Assembly: GCA_039545355.1 (NCBI GenBank)
Contig: BCJJ01000001.1
Coordinates: 2,395,565 to 2,459,564 of the forward strand
Reading direction: 5' to 3'
DNA from: Trichosporon coremiiforme
Lineage: Eukaryota; Basidiomycota; Tremellomycetes; Trichosporonales; Trichosporonaceae
Length of the DNA stretch: 64,000 bases
The position numbers were made by a program, and so were the translations under genes. The notes beneath the pieces are model-generated. The model was not told the DNA's origin. It made no database searches and saw only the letters and a program-made list of their open reading frames with translations. This document shows, piece after piece, positions 21,379 through 32,392 of the stretch; the stretch's first letter is position 1, and every line of letters begins with the position of its first letter.

Positions 21379-22354
21379 GGTGCTATGAATGAAGGTGGGT
21401 GGTGCGTTCTGGGTGCTGACAATGGGCGGAAGGCCCTCTTTTTGTACTGCGTGATGGATGCTGCTGCGGAGTGACTTGACTAGAGGCTGGCAGAGCGTCG
21501 GAGCCGAACCGTGACTGGCGTAAGACATGTCGTGGTCTGATGAGTTCAGATTGCATTGCATGGGTTGGTGGTGGGCGCACGGTGCACATACGGCGTGCAT
21601 GGCGCCCAGGTCGGCGATGCAAAGTGACGAGTGAGCGAGAAGTGACGGCCGGAGATGGAGAGACACTGACAATGTCGCGCCAAGAGCTTCTCGGAATGCG
21701 GTTTTGAGTTGATCGAGTCCGCTGACGACAGGACGGAGTGCTCTCAGGTCATTGTAGTCTTCGGCGGTGCTCGTGGCAGCGACAGACTGCCGGCCTGTGC
21801 TCTCCCGGATCCCGGAGCCGATTGACGCATTGGCGTGTCAGCGAGACCCGCACCGAGCTCAGTACTCGGTGCGCTCGGACCGTCATCTCTCCGAACTTTC
21901 TCGTCCGATGTCAGGAAGATCTCCGAGCTTATCTTGTCTCGTCGTAACTGACGCATCATATCAAGTCGCCGAGCGGAGCTCCATGCATCTATGCTCCGCT
22001 AATCTCTAGTCGTCCGTCGACGTCCGTCGACAGGCACATGCAGCATTCGGAAGAGCTTAAGACTGATGCAGGCTTTTCAGCGACTCTGTCACTCGACCGA
22101 TCTCGTCGAGAGATCCATCCCTCAGCCATCTCCTCCATCCGAGACACCGTCACCACCGTTAACCAACCTACGAGACATCCGTCCCATGCAATGCCCACAC
22201 TGTCCTGACACCATTCCAGCAATTATCCTATGCATAAGACTAACCACATAGCGTACTCTGCTATCATGAGAACTCTCCCCGCCACGCCTTATGAACGCAC
22301 TCGCGAAGCCACTTGATCAGCGCCTTGATCTTCTTCACGGCCTCATCACGCTTC
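21379..22354. other. Intergenic region between the secreted-repeat genes
   Basis: No gene is supported. A 10-bp perfect direct repeat (CGTCCGTCGA, 22011-22030) is present. A minus-strand frame just past the stop of the next gene encodes a Lys/Trp-rich amphipathic helix (I-K-A-L-I-K-W-L-R-E) that might be an unspliced 3' exon. Confidence 0.4.
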
Positions 22355-23083
22355 TTAGTCACGAAAATTGGTGCGCTCAGCATCAGCGTACGAGTCGCCC
22401 ATGGCGCGCAACTGGTCCAGTTCGCGGTGCAGCGCCGCCGCCTCCTCCCTCTGTCCGGCAGCTCGCAGGGCCACAATCTCCTCGGTCAACTCGGCGATTT
22501 CGTCCTGCACTTCCTGGAACGTGGTTGCCGTGCTTTGACGCTTGTGCTTGGCGTGACGCTTGTGACGTTTGCTGATCCCGGCCAAGATATCGGCGTTGCT
22601 CTCCTCTGTAGACTGGAACAAAGCCAACTGGACCTGGAGAGGCTCGATCTCGGCTGCCTTGCGGGTCGCGGCCTCAGTCTCGCCGAGGTTGAGGAGGATG
22701 GCACGCTCCTGCTCCAGTTTGTGGATACGAGCCTGCATTTCGGGGATGTTGACGACGACAGCGGCACGGGAGCCGAGGGCGCCGTTCCAGAGGTCTGCGA
22801 CGTCATCTTCCTTGCCATGGTAGCTCTGGTAGCCCTCCAGCTGGGTCTTGAGCTGCTCGATCTCGTAGCCCTTGCGGCTCGCGGCATCGGTCTCGCCGAA
22901 ACCGAGGAGGGTGTTGCGCTCGTGCTCGAGCTGGCGCATGCGGGTCTCGAGCTCGGCTACGTTGACGCTGTAGATTGCGCGGGCCTGAAGGGAGTGGTCG
23001 TCGCGCTCGGCGGAGTTGCGAGGCATGGCGGCCGCGGCGGCCGAGGTGGCGAAAACGATGATGGTGATGAGGCTGAGCTTCAT
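22355..23083 (-). CDS. Secreted protein with tandem helical AEL-repeat modules and KR sites
   Basis: Single exon from ATG 23083; 242 aa. The signal peptide is MKLSLITIIVFATSAAAAA. Module A begins S-V-N-V-A-E-L-E-T-R-M and ends L-K-T-Q-L-E-G-Y-Q. Module B begins V-V-N-I-P-E-M-Q-A-R-I and ends L-Q-V-Q-L-A-L-F-Q. A more divergent third module (E-V-Q-D-E-I-A-E-L to H-R-E-L-D-Q-L) follows a basic linker I-S-K-R-H-K-R-H-A-K-H-K-R-Q with several Kex2-type KR dipeptides. Each module has the internal G-E-T-[DE]-A-A-[ST]-R-K turn. It resembles a secreted precursor cut into helical peptides. Paralogue of the 121-aa gene at 21.0 kb. No known family. Confidence 0.72.
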   Translation of the reverse strand: MKLSLITIIVFATSAAAAAMPRNSAERDDHSLQARAIYSVNVAELETRMRQLEHERNTLLGFGETDAASRKGYEIEQLKTQLEGYQSYHGKEDDVADLWNGALGSRAAVVVNIPEMQARIHKLEQERAILLNLGETEAATRKAAEIEPLQVQLALFQSTEESNADILAGISKRHKRHAKHKRQSTATTFQEVQDEIAELTEEIVALRAAGQREEAAALHRELDQLRAMGDSYADAERTNFRD

Positions 23084-26000
23084 GGCGCCGTTGAGGAAGG
23101 TGGTTGCACTGGCAACAACGTCGCGAAAGGACTGCGCCTTATGTACTGAGGGTGTGAGGCCAGTGTAGCAAGGTCCGTCAGTCACGACTCGTTCGCTCTG
23201 TCAGCCTTCGTCGCTCGCCGTCATCAGCGTCGCATCGGCAGGTCGTGAAACACAGCAACGCGTCTTGCGGGGTGCTTCAGATCTGAGAGCAGGGGCCTGC
23301 CTTTGGGAGCGTCCTTCGGCCCGATGCACACAGGAAGGGCAGTGTCAAGCTGCAGATCGTCAGACGTTGCTTCATCGGCGGTGCGAGCGGTGCAAAGCGG
23401 ATCAATGCCGCGACGGCTGTGCAGATCGCCGCGCACGCTGCCTTCCAGCCGTAGTGAGCTCGGACGTCGGATCTGCCTTGGCCAAGCTAGGCGTGTATTA
23501 AGAGTCAGTCCGCCGATGTATGAGCCGAGCATGTCAGACTCATGGCTGCTGCTTCCTGTCCCTATCCGCCGACCAGTATCGCTCACCGCGCCTCCGATGA
23601 CACCGTATCCGTCGCTGATCACTGATACACTGCCTTGCCGATCCTCGCAAGTGCCGTGTCGCGCCTGTCGTCAGCTCTTGCTCCCACCGCAGCTCCCGCT
23701 TCACAGTACCAAGCTGGTCGATGCGCAAACCCATTCCACTCACTTAGTGGTCCTCACCTCCACGGCCGTCACCGCACTCACGATGCCGGCCCACAGTACG
23801 TCAACAGCGGTCTTGAGGCTTTATGAACTGCCGCCACCTCCGTCCACGGACGCCAAGGCCCCACATGACGCTGCAGTCTTACCCGTGACCTAGAGTATCC
23901 AAGGTAACGACGTCCGTTGAGCATTCCGCGATTCCTCGCTTACAGCACGATACGGCTGATCTCCACTCCATACGCGGCATGACGAAGGAGCGGGATGCAG
24001 GGCTGGATCGTCGTAACAACTGTTGGAAGAGTGGGCCGCGGTGCGTTGCTGTACTGGACGTGTTGCTGAAGCCCACTTCGATGAAAGGATTGTGAGGCGT
24101 ACGTCACTCGACGATCTGCAGCCCTCCCACTCGGACGTTTATCCAGACACTCCGAGTGTTCGCTTGGCTCTTCGGCCGTCAGTTACCGGTGAGAGATGCA
24201 TGCATTGGTTTTCACAGTGAACGAAGCGACATTCCGAGATCTCCTCATCACAAGTGCCGCTCGCCTACGCTCGGGGAGGGACCGAGATCGCGGCGAGGTG
24301 CCGACCCAGAAGTCCGGGCACACCATTCCCCATTCGCGAAACACGAAGCACGGCCGGACGCGATACTCAGCTCCGCGCTTCATTCGTCGCGTCCACATGC
24401 ACACGAGCGAACATGGGATGGGAAGCAGGCGATGGGACATGGAACGCGTCGGCGCGCCGCATCACGGCCTCGTTCCGGTTGGCCAGCAGCACTTTCGTGA
24501 CATTGTACATTCGTATGGTTGCCCGGAGCTTCCCGATTGCCCGCGAGATGAATCGCTCGTCTCATGTTCGCAAAGGCGCGGGACGGGCAAGCCATGTACG
24601 TCACTGAGTCTCATGTATGCGGATGAGACGAATGGGGCTGCACTTACTGGCGCTCTGTTGGACATTGGCCGGAGACGCAGACGGCGCTCGTCAGACCTGG
24701 AGGAGCTCGATATCCCCTGGGATCCGAAGCCGGGATAGCTGACCAGCCTGACCCCGACTCGCACGCTGAACGTGCAGCCTGCCGTGCATGTCGTGGGGCG
24801 CCTCCTGTCCTCCGCCCTCTCAACTCCGCATCCGGTATTCATCCTTCGATGATGCATGCGGAGCTCGGCTGCGTCCAACGGCGCGCATCCGGTGGGCAGC
24901 GGTCGCTGACAGGGTTGGAGCAGCTCGGCACCTGGGCACGGCTCGACCCTGTGCGGTATGGGACAGTGAGGGTTCCAGCATTCCGGGCCAATCGCGCAGA
25001 CGCCGCGTCCTGAGATCGCCCCTACTCGGCGCTGGGCCGCAAGGGCCGTTGTTTACCGGTTCCTTCATGCATGCTTTGCCGCTCAGCGTGTCTTCGGCGG
25101 GCTCGGAGACAGACCGAGAGCAATTCGGCGACGCGCCGAGAAGTGAGAGCCTGTGCCCTTTGCCTGCCCTGCCCAAGCTGACCGCGCACGACGCCACGCA
25201 AGTCACCGGCCCCATGTGATGAGCCGTGATGGGTCGTGATGAGCCCCTTTGGCCGGCCTGGCCTCAGCTGACCGAATACTTGGAGAGGAGACATGGGTGG
25301 CGTTGCCGATGAAGGTGAGGGACGGCCAGATTGCGCAGCGCCTCTGCGGACGTGCTTCTCTGCGCTGCGCTGCTCGGAGGAGTGCATGCATCTAATGGGC
25401 TGCATGACGCGATCTAACTGAGATCTGCATGCGTTGGGGCGGAACGGGCCAAGAGGAGACAGAGTCGTACGCTATGTGGGGCTAAGCGTAAAGTGTAACG
25501 ATGGGGAGAGAGGTCGCGTGAAGGATCTGCAGGCATGCAAACGTTAGACCCCACTTCCCGTGTCTTGCCGCTCCAGCATTTGGGCACTTGGGCAGATGGG
25601 CAAGGGCTCCATAAATGTCCACAGGGGAACAGGCACGGCCGTGTAAGCATGAAAGTCGGCGTGACCCCGAGCATGTCGGGCTTGGCCCGTTGAGGTCTTG
25701 TGCCGTCAACTAGCAGCCACCATCAAACAACACCAGGGCGGCTGCACGCTCCTGTGCATCCTGGCGTCCTGACAAGACCTGACTGGAGGCAGCATGTGCA
25801 CCTGGGCCGCTTGAGCCCAGGGCGGAAGACGGAAGGCGGCAGTTTCCCCAGGGAATCCGGCTAAGCATCGAATCCGATGCCCTCAGCCACTCGCTCGACC
25901 AGTCACAGTCAGGTGCCCCGCCCCACCCCCCCTCACCTCCTCTGCCGCCCGCCTGCTTTCTCCTCCTCCTCCTCCTTCCTTCGGACTAACGATTCAAGCC

Positions 26001-26332
26001 CAGACCCCCTTGCTCCTGCCCGTCATGCTGCCGGCCTGCACCGGGCGGTTCCCCACACTCCCCTCCTCCAGGCCCACCGCCGACCTGAGGTGATGTGCAG
26101 TGGGGGCCACCGGGGGTCCTCCTTCCTCCTCCTCAACTCCTCCTTGCCATCGCTCATATATCAGGCCTCGCTCACACGATCTTGGGACACCCACCAACTC
26201 GCACTCTCCTCTCCTCTAGCCTCTAGCTCCAAACTAGTCCCCGACTAGCCCTCGACCCTCGCCTGGCCCCTCGACCACAGCTGGAGCACAACTTCACTCT
26301 CCCTTCCCCGCTTCCTCGACCCCATCTCCGCC
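23084..26332. other. Gene-poor 3.2-kb stretch
   Basis: No coding frame with family features, start context or plausible splicing was found. The open frames present have compositions typical of shadow or random frames. It ends in the C/T-rich leader and promoter of the permease at 26333. A non-coding transcript or fast-evolving small gene cannot be excluded. Confidence 0.45.
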
Positions 26333-28134
26333 ATGGTCGACGTCGAGAAGACGAACGCGCCCGTCATGGCGTACGGCACCGACGACAAGCTCGGCATGGA
26401 CGACAAGGACATGGTCGCCCACGTCGAGGTCATCGACGGCAAGGGTGTCACCGAGTGGGACGCCATCCGCGCCGACGCCATCAAGGCTGAGGACGCCGAG
26501 CGCTCCCTCGGCCTCATCGGATCCCTCAAGGCGTACCCGACCGCTGCGTTCTGGTCTTTCGCCATCTCGCTCCTTATCAGTGAGTAAACCCTGGACCGCA
26601 CAGCTAACGACCAGTCATGGAGGGCTACGACACGGCCGTTCTCGGCAACGTCCTCGGTCTGAACCAGTTCCGCAAGAAGTTCGGTCACTTCAACAAGATG
26701 ATCGACGGCCAGCCCGACTACCAGCTCACTCCTGCATGGCAGCTCGCTGTTAACCAGGCTCCCAACTTTGGTTGTCTCATGTGAGTTACTGGCCCCCGTC
26801 CCGCATGGGCGGTTGTGGGTCACGCGGATCTGTCCCGTGTCCCAATCCGGACCACGTTCCGTGCACACCCGGCTATTCTTCGATGCTAACGGTTCAGCGG
26901 TATCTTCTTCGCGGGTATGATGCAGGACCGCTGGGGCTACAAGCGCACGCTCCAGATCGGTCTCGTCATGCTGACCGGCTTCATCTTCATCGTCTTCTTC
27001 GCCCCCACCGTCGAGGTCCTCTTCATCGGAGAGTTCCTCTGTGGTCTCCCCTGGGGTGCCTTCTCGTCTTCAGCTGTCTCTTACGCGTCCGACGTCGCCC
27101 CCATCGGTCTCCGCGGCTACCTCACCACCTACGTCAACCTCTGCTGGGTCATTGGTCAGATCATCGCCGCCGGTATCCTCCGCGCCGCCAACAACATTGA
27201 GGGCGACCGCGCATACCAGGTCGCGTTCGCGGTGCAGTGGGCGTGGCCGATTCCTCTCTTCATTCTCATCACCTGCGCTCCCGAGTCGCCGTGGTTCCTC
27301 GTTCGCAAGGGTCGTCTCGAGGATGCCAAGAAGAGCGTTCGCCGCCTCGCCGCCAAAGGCTCCTCAGTCGACATTGACGCTACTGTCGCCATGATGGTGC
27401 GCACGAACCAGATCGAGATCCACCACTCCTCCGGCATCTCCTACCTTGACTGCTTCAAGGGCACCGACCTCCGCCGTACGATCATTGGCTGCATGACCTG
27501 GATGTGCCAGCAGCTCTGCGGCATGTCGCTCTGTGGCCAGGCCGTCTACTTCTTCCAGCAGGCGGGCATGGACAGCAACAACTCGTTCAACATGAACCTC
27601 GGTGTCACCTTCATGGCTTTCGCGGGCACCATCCTCTCCTGGATCACGCTCACCTTCTTCGGCCGCCGTATCCCCTTCGTCTCGGGAATGTTCGTCATGC
27701 TCGTCTGTCTCCTAATCATCGGCGGTCTCGCGTTCACCCACGACTCCAACGCCAAGTGGGGCCAGTCTGCCCTCGTCATGATCTTCGTCTTCACCTACGA
27801 CTTCACCATCGGCCCCCTCACGTACTGTATCGTCGGAGAGGTGTCGTCGTCGCGTCTCCGCTCCAAGTCGGTCGGTCTCGCGCGCAACGCCTACAACATC
27901 GTCTCCATCGTCGGCGGTGTCCTCAACACGTACTTCATGAACCCGACCGCGTGGAACCTTGGACCGAAGTCGGCGTTCTTCTGGGCCGTCTCGTGTGCTC
28001 TCGCGACTCTTTGGGCGTATTTCTGTCTTCCTGAGATGCGTGGAAAAAGCATGCGGGAGATTGATGTCCTCTTTGAACGCAAGACTCCTGCGAGGAAGTT
28101 CGCGAAAGCGGAAGTCGACGATCTTGACGAATGA
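26333..28134 (+). CDS. Alpha-glucoside (maltose)-type permease, MFS sugar porter
   Basis: Three exons, 26333-26579, 26615-26780 and 26898-28134, with introns of 35 and 117 nt; 549 aa. A ~70-residue cytosolic N-terminus precedes 12 predicted helices. Sugar-porter marks include L-L-I-M-E-G-Y-D-T in helix 1, the D-R-W-G-Y-K-R-T loop, P-E-S-P-W-F-L-V-R-K-G-R and the C-terminal L-P-E-M-R-G-K-S. The helix-1 and loop sequence resembles fungal MAL permeases that import maltose and other alpha-glucosides by proton symport. Substrate is inferred from subfamily look only. Introns are longer than in the metabolic clusters. Confidence 0.88.
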
Positions 28135-28707
28135 GCGAGACGCCGAGTTCCAAAGTCGTAAGAAGGAGTTGCGGCGTTGTGCCACATCCGCAGCCGAGCC
28201 GAGGCTGTCGCTGCGGCCCCCGGCTGTCTCCACCATCGTTTTTCAGTTTTAGTACATGTTTAGTGTGTCTCTCGACGGCCGTGTCTCGCCCTGAATCTGC
28301 GCCCCTCGCGCGCTCTGGGACCGGTCCATAAGTGGGTTAAGTAATCATCTTGTATATGCACAGTTTCTCAGCACAAGGTTTTGGTGGGAAGGTGGAAGGG
28401 GGAGGTCTGGGAGACGGAGGCTGACTGGGCTGGAGCGGGCACCTGGACGTTGTGAGCGGCAGATCTGCACGCTGGAGAGGGGGTATCTTATCTCTCGCCT
28501 GCTCATCACCGAGCTCGCTTCTCGGTCAACGTGCCTTTGAACGCGAACGCGAACGCGAACGGAACGGATCCGGAACGGCATCGCGCAGACTTCGGTGTGG
28601 AGGGAAGGTAACCGAGCCCTCTCCGGAGTTAGCCGATACTCAGCGGCGTCTCTCCATCAGTCACCAGCGGGCAATGTTCCCTTCCCTCTATCACTCACTC
28701 ACCCATC
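28135..28707. other. Intergenic region upstream of the hydratase gene
   Basis: 3' end of the permease and promoter of the enoyl-CoA hydratase-like gene; no gene is seen. Contains the GAACGC microsatellite noted separately. Confidence 0.5.
28539..28562. repeat. GAACGC microsatellite
   Basis: Four units of GAACGC, the last imperfect, about 150 bp upstream of the hydratase-like gene. Confidence 0.85.
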
Positions 28708-29634
28708 ATGACGTTACCAGCCCCCCCAGCAAAGGCAGCCTACATCACAATCAACAACGCAGCGAAGCGTAACGCGCTCTCGCTCGCGGTGCTGCGCGAC
28801 CTCAAATCCCAGCTCACCTCCGCTCTTACGGGATACTCGGGGCGTCTCCTGATTCTGCCCACATTCGACCCGGGACTTCTCGAGAAACTCGAAGCGAACG
28901 ACCCCGAATTCGACTGGCTTCTCTCAGCAAAGCGATGGCGGGAAGAGCGGTCGACGCTGCCCAACGTCCTCGTCTTGAGGTCCGAGGGGCCCGTGTTCTC
29001 ATCCGGCCACGATCTGAAGGAACTGGCCAAGCTGCCGCACGAAGAGGTCAAGGAGACATTTGCGCTGTGCGCCGAGGTCATGCACCTCATCCGTCACAGC
29101 CCGGCACCAGTCGTAGCCCCCATCCAGGGTTTCGCGACCGCGGCCGGGTTCCAGCTCGCCATGACTGCCGACTATCCCATTGCGCTCGCCGACACGCCAG
29201 TGCGTCTTCCCGGAGCCACGATCGGTCTGCCCTGCACTTCTCCCTCCACCGCCGTCTCGCGCCGACTCGGCAACGGCCTGACATATCGCCTCCTCGCTAC
29301 CGCGGAACAGATCACGGCCGCTGAAGCCAACGCGTCGGGATTCATCGACATCGTCCCCGTCCCCGAGCATGCGGAGAGCACCGACACTGCCGGGCGGGCG
29401 TTCCGCGAACGTGTTGAGTGGGTTATCAACACACTTGCGCAGGGGCCCGGACAGCCGACGGCGCTGGGAAAGTGGGCGTACTGGACACAGATTGGGATCA
29501 ATTCTCCGGGTGACGGGTACGAGGAGGCTGCGCGGTGGACGGGACGGGTTATGGCGCTGCATGCCCGTGCTGATGATGCGAGGGAGGGGATCAAGGCGTT
29601 CTTCGAAAAGAGGAAGCCGGAGTGGCAGACGTAA
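28708..29634 (+). CDS. Enoyl-CoA hydratase/isomerase family (ECHDC3-like)
   Basis: Single exon of 308 aa from ATG 28708. Crotonase-fold landmarks: N-A-A-K-R-N-A-L-S near the N-terminus, the oxyanion-hole segment S-S-G-H-D-L-K-E-L, and A-P-I-Q-G-F-A-T-A-A-G-F-Q-L, followed by A-D-T-P-V-R-L-P-G. The H-D-L-K-E-L string is typical of the ECHDC3 branch, which is mitochondrial in animals and whose activity is uncertain. A ~45-residue insertion after the first helix (E-A-N-D-P-E-F-D-W) is unusual. No strong presequence is visible. Likely a housekeeping acyl-CoA enzyme unrelated to the flanking clusters. Confidence 0.85.
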   Translation: MTLPAPPAKAAYITINNAAKRNALSLAVLRDLKSQLTSALTGYSGRLLILPTFDPGLLEKLEANDPEFDWLLSAKRWREERSTLPNVLVLRSEGPVFSSGHDLKELAKLPHEEVKETFALCAEVMHLIRHSPAPVVAPIQGFATAAGFQLAMTADYPIALADTPVRLPGATIGLPCTSPSTAVSRRLGNGLTYRLLATAEQITAAEANASGFIDIVPVPEHAESTDTAGRAFRERVEWVINTLAQGPGQPTALGKWAYWTQIGINSPGDGYEEAARWTGRVMALHARADDAREGIKAFFEKRKPEWQT

Positions 29635-30140
29635 CACACGCATGCATTGCATTGACATTGAGAGAGTTTTCCAGGACGAGGCCGAGAAGTGGGAGAAGTG
29701 GTAGATACGTTTTAGTGTGGTGTCGTGGTGGGATCAACAGACAACGCGTCAACGGCCGGCACGAAGCCGCTGATGTAACCTGCTATCTGATACGCGCCGA
29801 GCTCTACCATCCCCTCAGTCCAGGGTTTCACATGCTATAGCCCTGCTGCATCCCTTCTCCAATGAAAGCGGGATGCATCCAGATCCATCAGTCTACAGGG
29901 TAAACGTCGCGCGGCGGCTGATGTGAGCCCAGAGCCAGGCTGCAGGCTGGAGTGAGCCTAGCCCGCCGACGATGACATCATCGCCCATTACCGGGTCACA
30001 TTGCCCGTTTTCTCTTCCTCCCCTTACGCACCCTCCCCTTCAGCTCCGACGCGCGCGTCGCAGAACACGGATGCACACTGGGAGGATGGAGTATATAAAC
30101 CACCCTCGAGTGGAGAAAGGCAACACCAACCCCCACAAAC
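29635..30140. other. Intergenic region with TATA box before the TspO gene
   Basis: No gene is seen. A clear TATATAAA at 30092-30099 lies 42-49 bp upstream of the TspO start codon. Confidence 0.55.
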
Positions 30141-30963
30141 ATGGCGCCCGTACCCGAAATCCTCCTCAACGTTGCGCGCAACCCCTTCCTTGCCGGTGAG
30201 CATCGCTCTGCAGGAGCGACATAGCAGCTGTGTTTACCCGTCCAAACACTCCCCACCAACACTCTGCCAAGCCAACCATCCCAGCACTCTCACAAGTGAA
30301 AGTCAACTAACGCCCCAGTCGGCCTCCCGATCGGTCTCGGCATCGCGTCCGGCTTCAGCGTCGACCCGCAGAGTGTGTGGCCCAAGTCGCTGAAGCAGCC
30401 CCCCGGCGCGCCCCCCGATGCCGCCTTCGGCCCCGTCTGGACCGCCCTCTACGGCATGATGGGCTATGCGTCCTACCTCTGTTCGACTGGTATTGACATG
30501 GGAGCGACGTTTGAGACCAAGGCGCTCGCCGAGAACGCACTCGGCGAGTACTATGTCCAGCTTGGCCTCAACTTGCTTTGGATGCCTACTATGTGAGTGG
30601 AGTCGAGCGGCCACAGACCGCGAGACTGGTGTGGATAGGCTGCTGACATCACCAGGTACGGCGTGAGTACGGGCTGATCTCGTGATCTCCTCCTGCGGAG
30701 GCCACAAGCACGCTGCCCCCACGCGTCCGCCCGTCGCTAACATTCAGCTCAAGAACCCCATCCTCGCCCTCGGCAACATTGGCATCCTCGCCGGCCTCGT
30801 CTGGGACATGACGGGCAAGATGAGCCAGCTCGACACGAACCCGAACACCAAGTACCTCCTTGTGCCCTACGCGCTCTGGGTGTCTTACGCCGCGTACCTG
30901 AACGCCGGCATTGTGTACCTCAACTGGAACAACACGACTGCCCAGGCTCTTGCTAAGAAGTAA
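30141..30963 (+). CDS. TspO/MBR (translocator protein) homologue
   Basis: Four exons, 30141-30195, 30319-30592, 30656-30662 and 30748-30963, with introns of 123, 63 and 85 nt; 183 aa. Exon 3 is only 7 nt (GTACGGC); it is needed to keep the frame and encodes the Y-G of M-Y-G-L-K-N-P, matching the conserved W-x-P-x-x-[FY]-G-L-x-x-P motif of TspO helix 3. Five hydrophobic segments and P-P-G-A-P-P-D-A-A-F-G-P-V-W-T and Y-L-N-A-G-I-V-Y-L-N also fit the family. TspO proteins bind porphyrins and sterols, in the outer mitochondrial membrane or ER of eukaryotes. They are scattered among fungi. A TATA box precedes the gene. Confidence 0.88.
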
Positions 30964-31336
30964 GGCGATCGAGCCGCCGAGCGAAGCGAGGCTGCGAGAT
31001 CGCGCCGTTGAACTCTCAAGCGGGCGACGTCGCGAGCGTCGCGAGAGTCGCTGCGAAGATCTGGACAGACTAACCAGCCTGGACGACAAATGTAGAAAAT
31101 CAATCAATGAATCGGAAGTGCAATACAATTTCACCCACTGGAACATTTCTGACCGTGCTTACTCACCCTGTGCCGGTAGCCTCGCGTCCTGGCGTGGTCA
31201 TGAGAATTCATAATGCGTACAAGACAGTACAACACGCGCCATCAGGCGCCTTGTCTAGTGCCGTTGAGGCGACCTCTCCTATGCTCACTGCGCCTGTAAT
31301 CCCCTTCCTCTGCACTCGCTACGCTCGCTCCGAGAC
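30964..31336. other. Convergent 3' intergenic region
   Basis: Lies between the 3' ends of the TspO and carrier genes. A short CG-rich stretch with near-palindromic GCGAGCG strings is present at 30.97-31.05 kb; no gene is seen. Confidence 0.5.
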
Positions 31337-32392
31337 TTAGATCGGGTTCAGACCCATATAAGCCCTCAACCGCTCAAACAGCGTCACACTGATAACCGTA
31401 TGCGGCCACAGCCTTATCCAGCACCCGAAGAACCCCTTGTACAACGCGAGCGGTCCCTCGTTCCGGAGCAGTTTCCAACAACAGTCCAGCGCGCCCTTGT
31501 ACTGGTCCATCTTGTCGTTCATCATGCGCACCTTGATCGTATCGATCGGCGCGGACGTGACGGAACACGCGAAACCAGCGAACGCGGCGCAGGCGAGGTG
31601 CGTCGTGAAGTTGCCCTCGGGGAGGATGTGGGAGTGGTGCGTGCGCACGAAGTGCTTGGCCACGTCGTACGAGCCCAGTTGAGACGCGGTGAGGATGCCG
31701 GCGCGGATGATCGTGGGTCCTACAGCTCTGTAAAAGCCGGGAATGCCGTGCTCGCCGTACACGGCCTTGGCCTGGCCGATGAGGCCGAGTTGCGAGCCGC
31801 CGATGGCCTGCAGACGGACCTTGAGCACGTCGGCGGGGTTGGCGATTGCGGAGCCCAACATGCCGGAACCCATGCCCGCGCCGAGCTTGACGAAGACGCT
31901 GTGCGGGTCGAGGCCGGGGGAGAGGGAGAGGATACCGGACTTGAAAAGGTCGTAGGCGCCGAAGCGGATTCCAGAACTACTCGTCAGCGAACAGCTCTTG
32001 CACCGTAAGCCCGTCCCTCAGTCCCCGCCACTGGGGCGCGCGTATGAAGACTGGAGGCTCCCAGTTGGGCCAAACTCGCTTCTCTCGTCAGACACCGGCG
32101 CAACTCACTAGCTCATCTCCCTCAGAATACTAGCCGAGACTCCATTGTAGATCGACAAGAAGCCCTCCTTCCGGATCATGTCGATCAGCGTGGAAAAGAA
32201 GCCGGGGCTCAGCCCAGAGCCCTGCTTGATGTACAGCTGCTGCCGAACCTTGACGAGGTCTGCGGGGTTGGTAATCGACGCTGAAACTGAGTTGGAGATT
32301 CCGGCGAGCAGACACTTGAGGCCGAGCTCTTGGGCTGGGTGCAGGTCTTTCTTCACTTGAAGTGAGGGGACGGGGGCTGTCGTCGTCGACAT
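31337..32392 (-). CDS. Mitochondrial carrier family protein (dicarboxylate/UCP-like)
   Basis: Two exons, 32392-32109 and 31976-31337, with a 132-nt intron; 307 aa. The tripartite carrier layout is clear: P-A-D-L-V-K-V-R in repeat 1, P-A-D-V-L-K-V-R in repeat 2 and P-I-D-T-I-K-V-R in repeat 3. Splicing forms R-E-M-S-Y-S-G-I-R-F-G-A-Y-D, the usual second-helix signature of the dicarboxylate/oxaloacetate/uncoupling-protein branch. Six membrane helices are expected in the inner mitochondrial membrane. The exact substrate cannot be read from the sequence by eye. A housekeeping-type gene. Confidence 0.88.
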
